From positions 4,533,901 through 4,597,900 of the forward strand of contig NZ_KB900388.1 in assembly GCF_000378825.1 (NCBI RefSeq): DNA of 64,000 bases, given 5' to 3'. The notes under the pieces are model-generated. The model was not told the origin of the DNA. It was given only the letters and a program-made list of their open reading frames with translations, and did not search any database. Shown one piece after another: positions 61,596 through 64,000 of this stretch. The translations under genes and the position numbers were made by a program. Within the stretch, counting starts at the first letter, position 1. Each line of letters opens with the position of its first letter. The stretch is from Salinispora vitiensis. GTDB taxonomy: Bacteria > Actinomycetota > Actinomycetes > Mycobacteriales > Micromonosporaceae.

Positions 61596-61913
61596 TCCGT
61601 TCCCTTTCGGTGCTTGTGCTGCGACGGCCGGGAGGGGGCGCCGCTGGGCCCTCGCCCTCCGCGCGGTCGTCGGGGTCTCATGGGTGGGACGGAGCGGGGG
61701 CGGGGGTTTCGACATCGCTGTCCGGGGCGGCCCTGCCGTGACGAGGAACACCTGTTGACGGGCTCCGGCAAGCGGCAAATTCGACGGCGGACTGTCGGTG
61801 GAGAGGGCTAGTCTTCCTGCGGTTCCGCAACTTCCTGGCCACCCGCTGCCGATGGCGGGTGCCGTGGCGTGCCTGCACCGCCTCCCTCGGTCGATCCGAC
61901 ATCAGGAGAATCC
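61596..61913. other. Intergenic region between divergent genes
   Basis: 318 bases without a supportable gene. A TAGTCT box at 61809-61814 could serve the MFS gene to the right, leaving a leader of about 95 bases. No palindromic operator was seen. Confidence 0.45.
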
Positions 61914-63521
61914 GTGACACAACAATCGGTCGCGTCCCCCCAGCCGGGCGCGACATCGGACAAGCTTGACGCCGCGGTGTTCAAGGTGGCCGGTGTGGTC
62001 GTGCTTGGCGCGATCATGTCGATCCTCGACGTGACGGTGGTCAGCGTCGCGCTACCGACCTTCCAGAGCGAGTTCGACGCGTCCTACGCCCGGGTCGCGT
62101 GGACGATGACCGGCTACACCCTCGCCCTGGCCACGGTGATCCCGCTGAGTGGGTGGGCGGCCAACCGGTTCGGCACCAAACGCCTCTACATGATCGCCCT
62201 GGCCCTGTTCACCATCGGGTCTGGTCTCTGCGCCACCGCCGACACGATCGGCGAGTTGATCGCGTACCGGGTACTGCAGGGTCTCGGCGGCGGCATGTTG
62301 ATGCCGATCGGCATGACGATCATGACCCGGGCGGCCGGTCCGCACCGGATCGGCCGGCTGATGGCGGTCCTGGGCATCCCGATGCTGCTCGGACCGATCG
62401 GTGGTCCAATCCTCGGTGGCTGGCTGATCGACGTGGCGAGCTGGCACTGGATCTTCCTGATCAACCTGCCGATCGGGCTGCTCGCCCTGGCCTACGCGCA
62501 GCTGGCGCTGCCGAAGGACGCCCCGGAGCCGTCCGAGTCGTTCGACTTCCTCGGCATGCTGATGCTCTCCCCGGGGCTGGCGCTCTTCCTCTACGGCGTC
62601 TCCACGCTGCCCGAGGCGGGCACTTTCACCGACTCCGAGGTGTGGGTGCCGATGCTGCTCGGCGCCGCGCTGGTGGTCTCCTTCGTCTGCTACTCGTTCA
62701 AGCCCCGGCACCCGCTCCTGGACCTGCGGCTGTTCCGGAACCGCAGGCTGGCCATCGCGTCGGTGACCATGTTCGTGTTCATTGTCGCGTTCATGGGCGC
62801 CGGTCTGCTCTTCCCGAGCTACTTCCTGCAGGTACGCGGGGAGTCGACCCTGCACGCCGGCCTCCTCATCGCGCCGCAGGGCATCGGTGCGATGGTGACG
62901 ATGCCGATCGCCGGGATGCTCGCCGACCGGATGCCGGTGGGACGAACGGTGCCGTTCGCGTTGGTGCTGATCGCCGCCGGGTTCTTCACCTTCACGCAGG
63001 TCGGCCCGGAGACCTCGTACCTGTTGATCTGTGGCTCGTTGTTCGTCATGGGCCTGGGCATGGGCGGCACGATGATGCCGATCATGACCTCCGCGCTGCA
63101 GACGCTGGCCGGGCCGGAGGTTGCCCGCGGCTCCACCCTGTTGAACATCATCCAGCAGATCGGTGGTTCGGTCGGCGCGGCGGTGATGTCGGTGATCCTC
63201 ACCAACGAGCTGAACGGATCCCGGCCGATCCCCGGCCTGACCGCTCCGAACGGTGAGCCGGTCACCGAGGCGGGCCTGGCGATCGCCGCCCAGCGGCAGC
63301 CGGAACTGGCCCAGCAGGTCCCCGACCCGACGCTCATCGAGCGGGGCCTCGCCTTCGCCGCCGACTCCTTCGCCACCACGTACTGGGTGGCCTTCGCGCT
63401 GGTGCTGCTCACCTTCGTCCCGGCCGCGTTCCTGCCTCGGCGGCGGGAACGGTCGCGGTCCCGCGACGACCAGCCGGGTAGCCAGCCGGGCGAGCCGAGC
63501 ACGCCGGTGGTTGTCCACTGA
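61914..63521 (+). CDS. MFS multidrug exporter, DHA2 (EmrB/QacA) type
   Basis: A 535-residue transporter with 14 predicted helices, beginning after a polar start with VAGVVVLGAIMSILDVTVVS (motif D1), WMTGYTLALA-like second helix, motif C LGPIGGPILGGWLIDVASW and a late hydrophilic insertion before the last helix. It uses the proton gradient to expel drugs. GTG 61914 has AGGAGA at a good distance. A large palindromic terminator follows the stop. Confidence 0.94.
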   Translation: MTQQSVASPQPGATSDKLDAAVFKVAGVVVLGAIMSILDVTVVSVALPTFQSEFDASYARVAWTMTGYTLALATVIPLSGWAANRFGTKRLYMIALALFTIGSGLCATADTIGELIAYRVLQGLGGGMLMPIGMTIMTRAAGPHRIGRLMAVLGIPMLLGPIGGPILGGWLIDVASWHWIFLINLPIGLLALAYAQLALPKDAPEPSESFDFLGMLMLSPGLALFLYGVSTLPEAGTFTDSEVWVPMLLGAALVVSFVCYSFKPRHPLLDLRLFRNRRLAIASVTMFVFIVAFMGAGLLFPSYFLQVRGESTLHAGLLIAPQGIGAMVTMPIAGMLADRMPVGRTVPFALVLIAAGFFTFTQVGPETSYLLICGSLFVMGLGMGGTMMPIMTSALQTLAGPEVARGSTLLNIIQQIGGSVGAAVMSVILTNELNGSRPIPGLTAPNGEPVTEAGLAIAAQRQPELAQQVPDPTLIERGLAFAADSFATTYWVAFALVLLTFVPAAFLPRRRERSRSRDDQPGSQPGEPSTPVVVH

Positions 63522-63527
63522 ACCTCC

Positions 63528-63559
63528 GGTGTCGGGGTCGCCGCGGCGACCCCGACACC
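63528..63559 (+). terminator. Perfect palindromic terminator
   Basis: GGTGTCGGGGTCGCCG (63528-63543) followed directly by CGGCGACCCCGACACC (63544-63559) is a perfect 32-bp palindrome, six bases after the MFS stop. It would fold into a strong stem. Confidence 0.8.
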
Positions 63560-63702
63560 AGGGCATCGCCGGGTTCACGGGTTTGATCATCACATCCGCC
63601 CCGCGTGGGCCACGGCTCGTGCGCGCCACACCAGGTGGTGCTAACCGGGCCCACCCCCGGCCAGCCGGTAACGTCGGCGCCGCCGACGAGGGGAGGTGCC
63701 AG

Positions 63703-64000
63703 GTGGCGCGCGGTGGCGTCTTCTGTGTCGAGGGCCAGTGGCACCGTGACCTCAACGAGCGCGGTTCCGTCCTACCCACCCTGGAACTGCTGGAGCGACT
63801 GAGCCGGATTCGGTTCATCCACAAGGACGCGGCGACCCGGGATGAACTGTTCTACTTCGTTGACCGGTGGCTGCTCAAGCAGTACGCCGACTACCGGGTC
63901 GGCTTCTTCGCCACCCATGGGGAGCCCAGCCGGCTGCGCCTGACCGACTGGGAGTCGGTCCCCCTCGCCGACGTGGCCGAGCTGATGGCCGGCCGCTGCG
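63703..64000 (+). CDS. Hypothetical protein, 5' part
   Basis: The frame runs off the window after 99 residues. GTG 63703 has GGGGAGG six bases upstream. The sequence (GGVFCVEGQWHRDLNERGSV, LELLERLSRIRFIHKDAATR, YFVDRWLLKQYADYRVGFF, ATHGEPSRLRL) looks like a well-conserved soluble protein of actinobacteria without known function; it may be DUF6642, but that is from memory and uncertain. Confidence 0.75.
   Translation, partial: MARGGVFCVEGQWHRDLNERGSVLPTLELLERLSRIRFIHKDAATRDELFYFVDRWLLKQYADYRVGFFATHGEPSRLRLTDWESVPLADVAELMAGRC

Overview
The window is high-GC actinobacterial DNA, most likely from a Micromonosporaceae genome (Micromonospora or a close relative). The main evidence is the prfB-ftsE-ftsX-smpB-ssrA block, many GTG starts with promoter-like boxes directly upstream (leaderless mRNAs), XRE/DUF397 pairs, short GntR regulators and small genes typical of actinomycete integrative elements, and a gene pair resembling the one that makes 10-methyl-branched fatty acids. 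No species call is possible from sequence reading alone.

Layout. 0-8.2 kb is conserved chromosome: the end of pruA, a PadR regulator, release factor 2, the FtsEX division complex, SmpB and its tmRNA, a lipoprotein, a methylthioadenosine phosphorylase-type enzyme, a YqgE/AlgH protein and tRNA-Ala(GGC). 8.2-12.7 kb is a scar zone. A serine-recombinase 3' remnant abuts the tRNA, an intact IS256-family element follows, then a glycosyltransferase cut by the IS, and a RmlC-like epimerase and an alpha/beta hydrolase truncated at the same point. 12.8-27.3 kb is accessory chromosome: a DUF4239 protein, an XRE/DUF397 pair, a three-gene FtsK/SpoIIIE ATPase-membrane protein-small helical protein module, two secreted proteins, a large AfsR/SARP-type regulator, a MerR-methyltransferase fusion and a DUF2786 protein.

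27.4-33.8 kb is an integration hot spot. tRNA-Lys(TTT) is followed by two further copies of its 3' end, at 31.45 and 33.76 kb. These bracket two tandem, decayed integrative elements that carry an integrase fragment, GntR regulators, SMI1/KNR4, small cargo genes and several frameshifts. A VapBC toxin-antitoxin pair lies just outside. 34.8-40.3 kb continues the variable DNA with a beta-helix protein, a divergent TetR regulator with a shared operator, a transposase scrap and a SNF2 helicase.

40.2-64 kb looks like ordinary chromosome: a MacB/FtsX-type ABC exporter with a divergent two-component system, a TsnR-type 23S rRNA methyltransferase with a Nudix gene, an epoxide hydrolase, an aldo-keto reductase, a GNAT and a TetR sharing two palindromic operators, a ricin-type lectin, the FAD oxidoreductase/methyltransferase pair (tmsAB-like), two DHA2-type MFS exporters, a tandem paralogous pair of unknown membrane proteins, and small enzymes.

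Best candidates for something little described are the FtsK-centred module at 16.1-19.7 kb, the tandem tRNA-Lys elements, and the twin truncation at a 17-bp palindrome at 12.18 kb.
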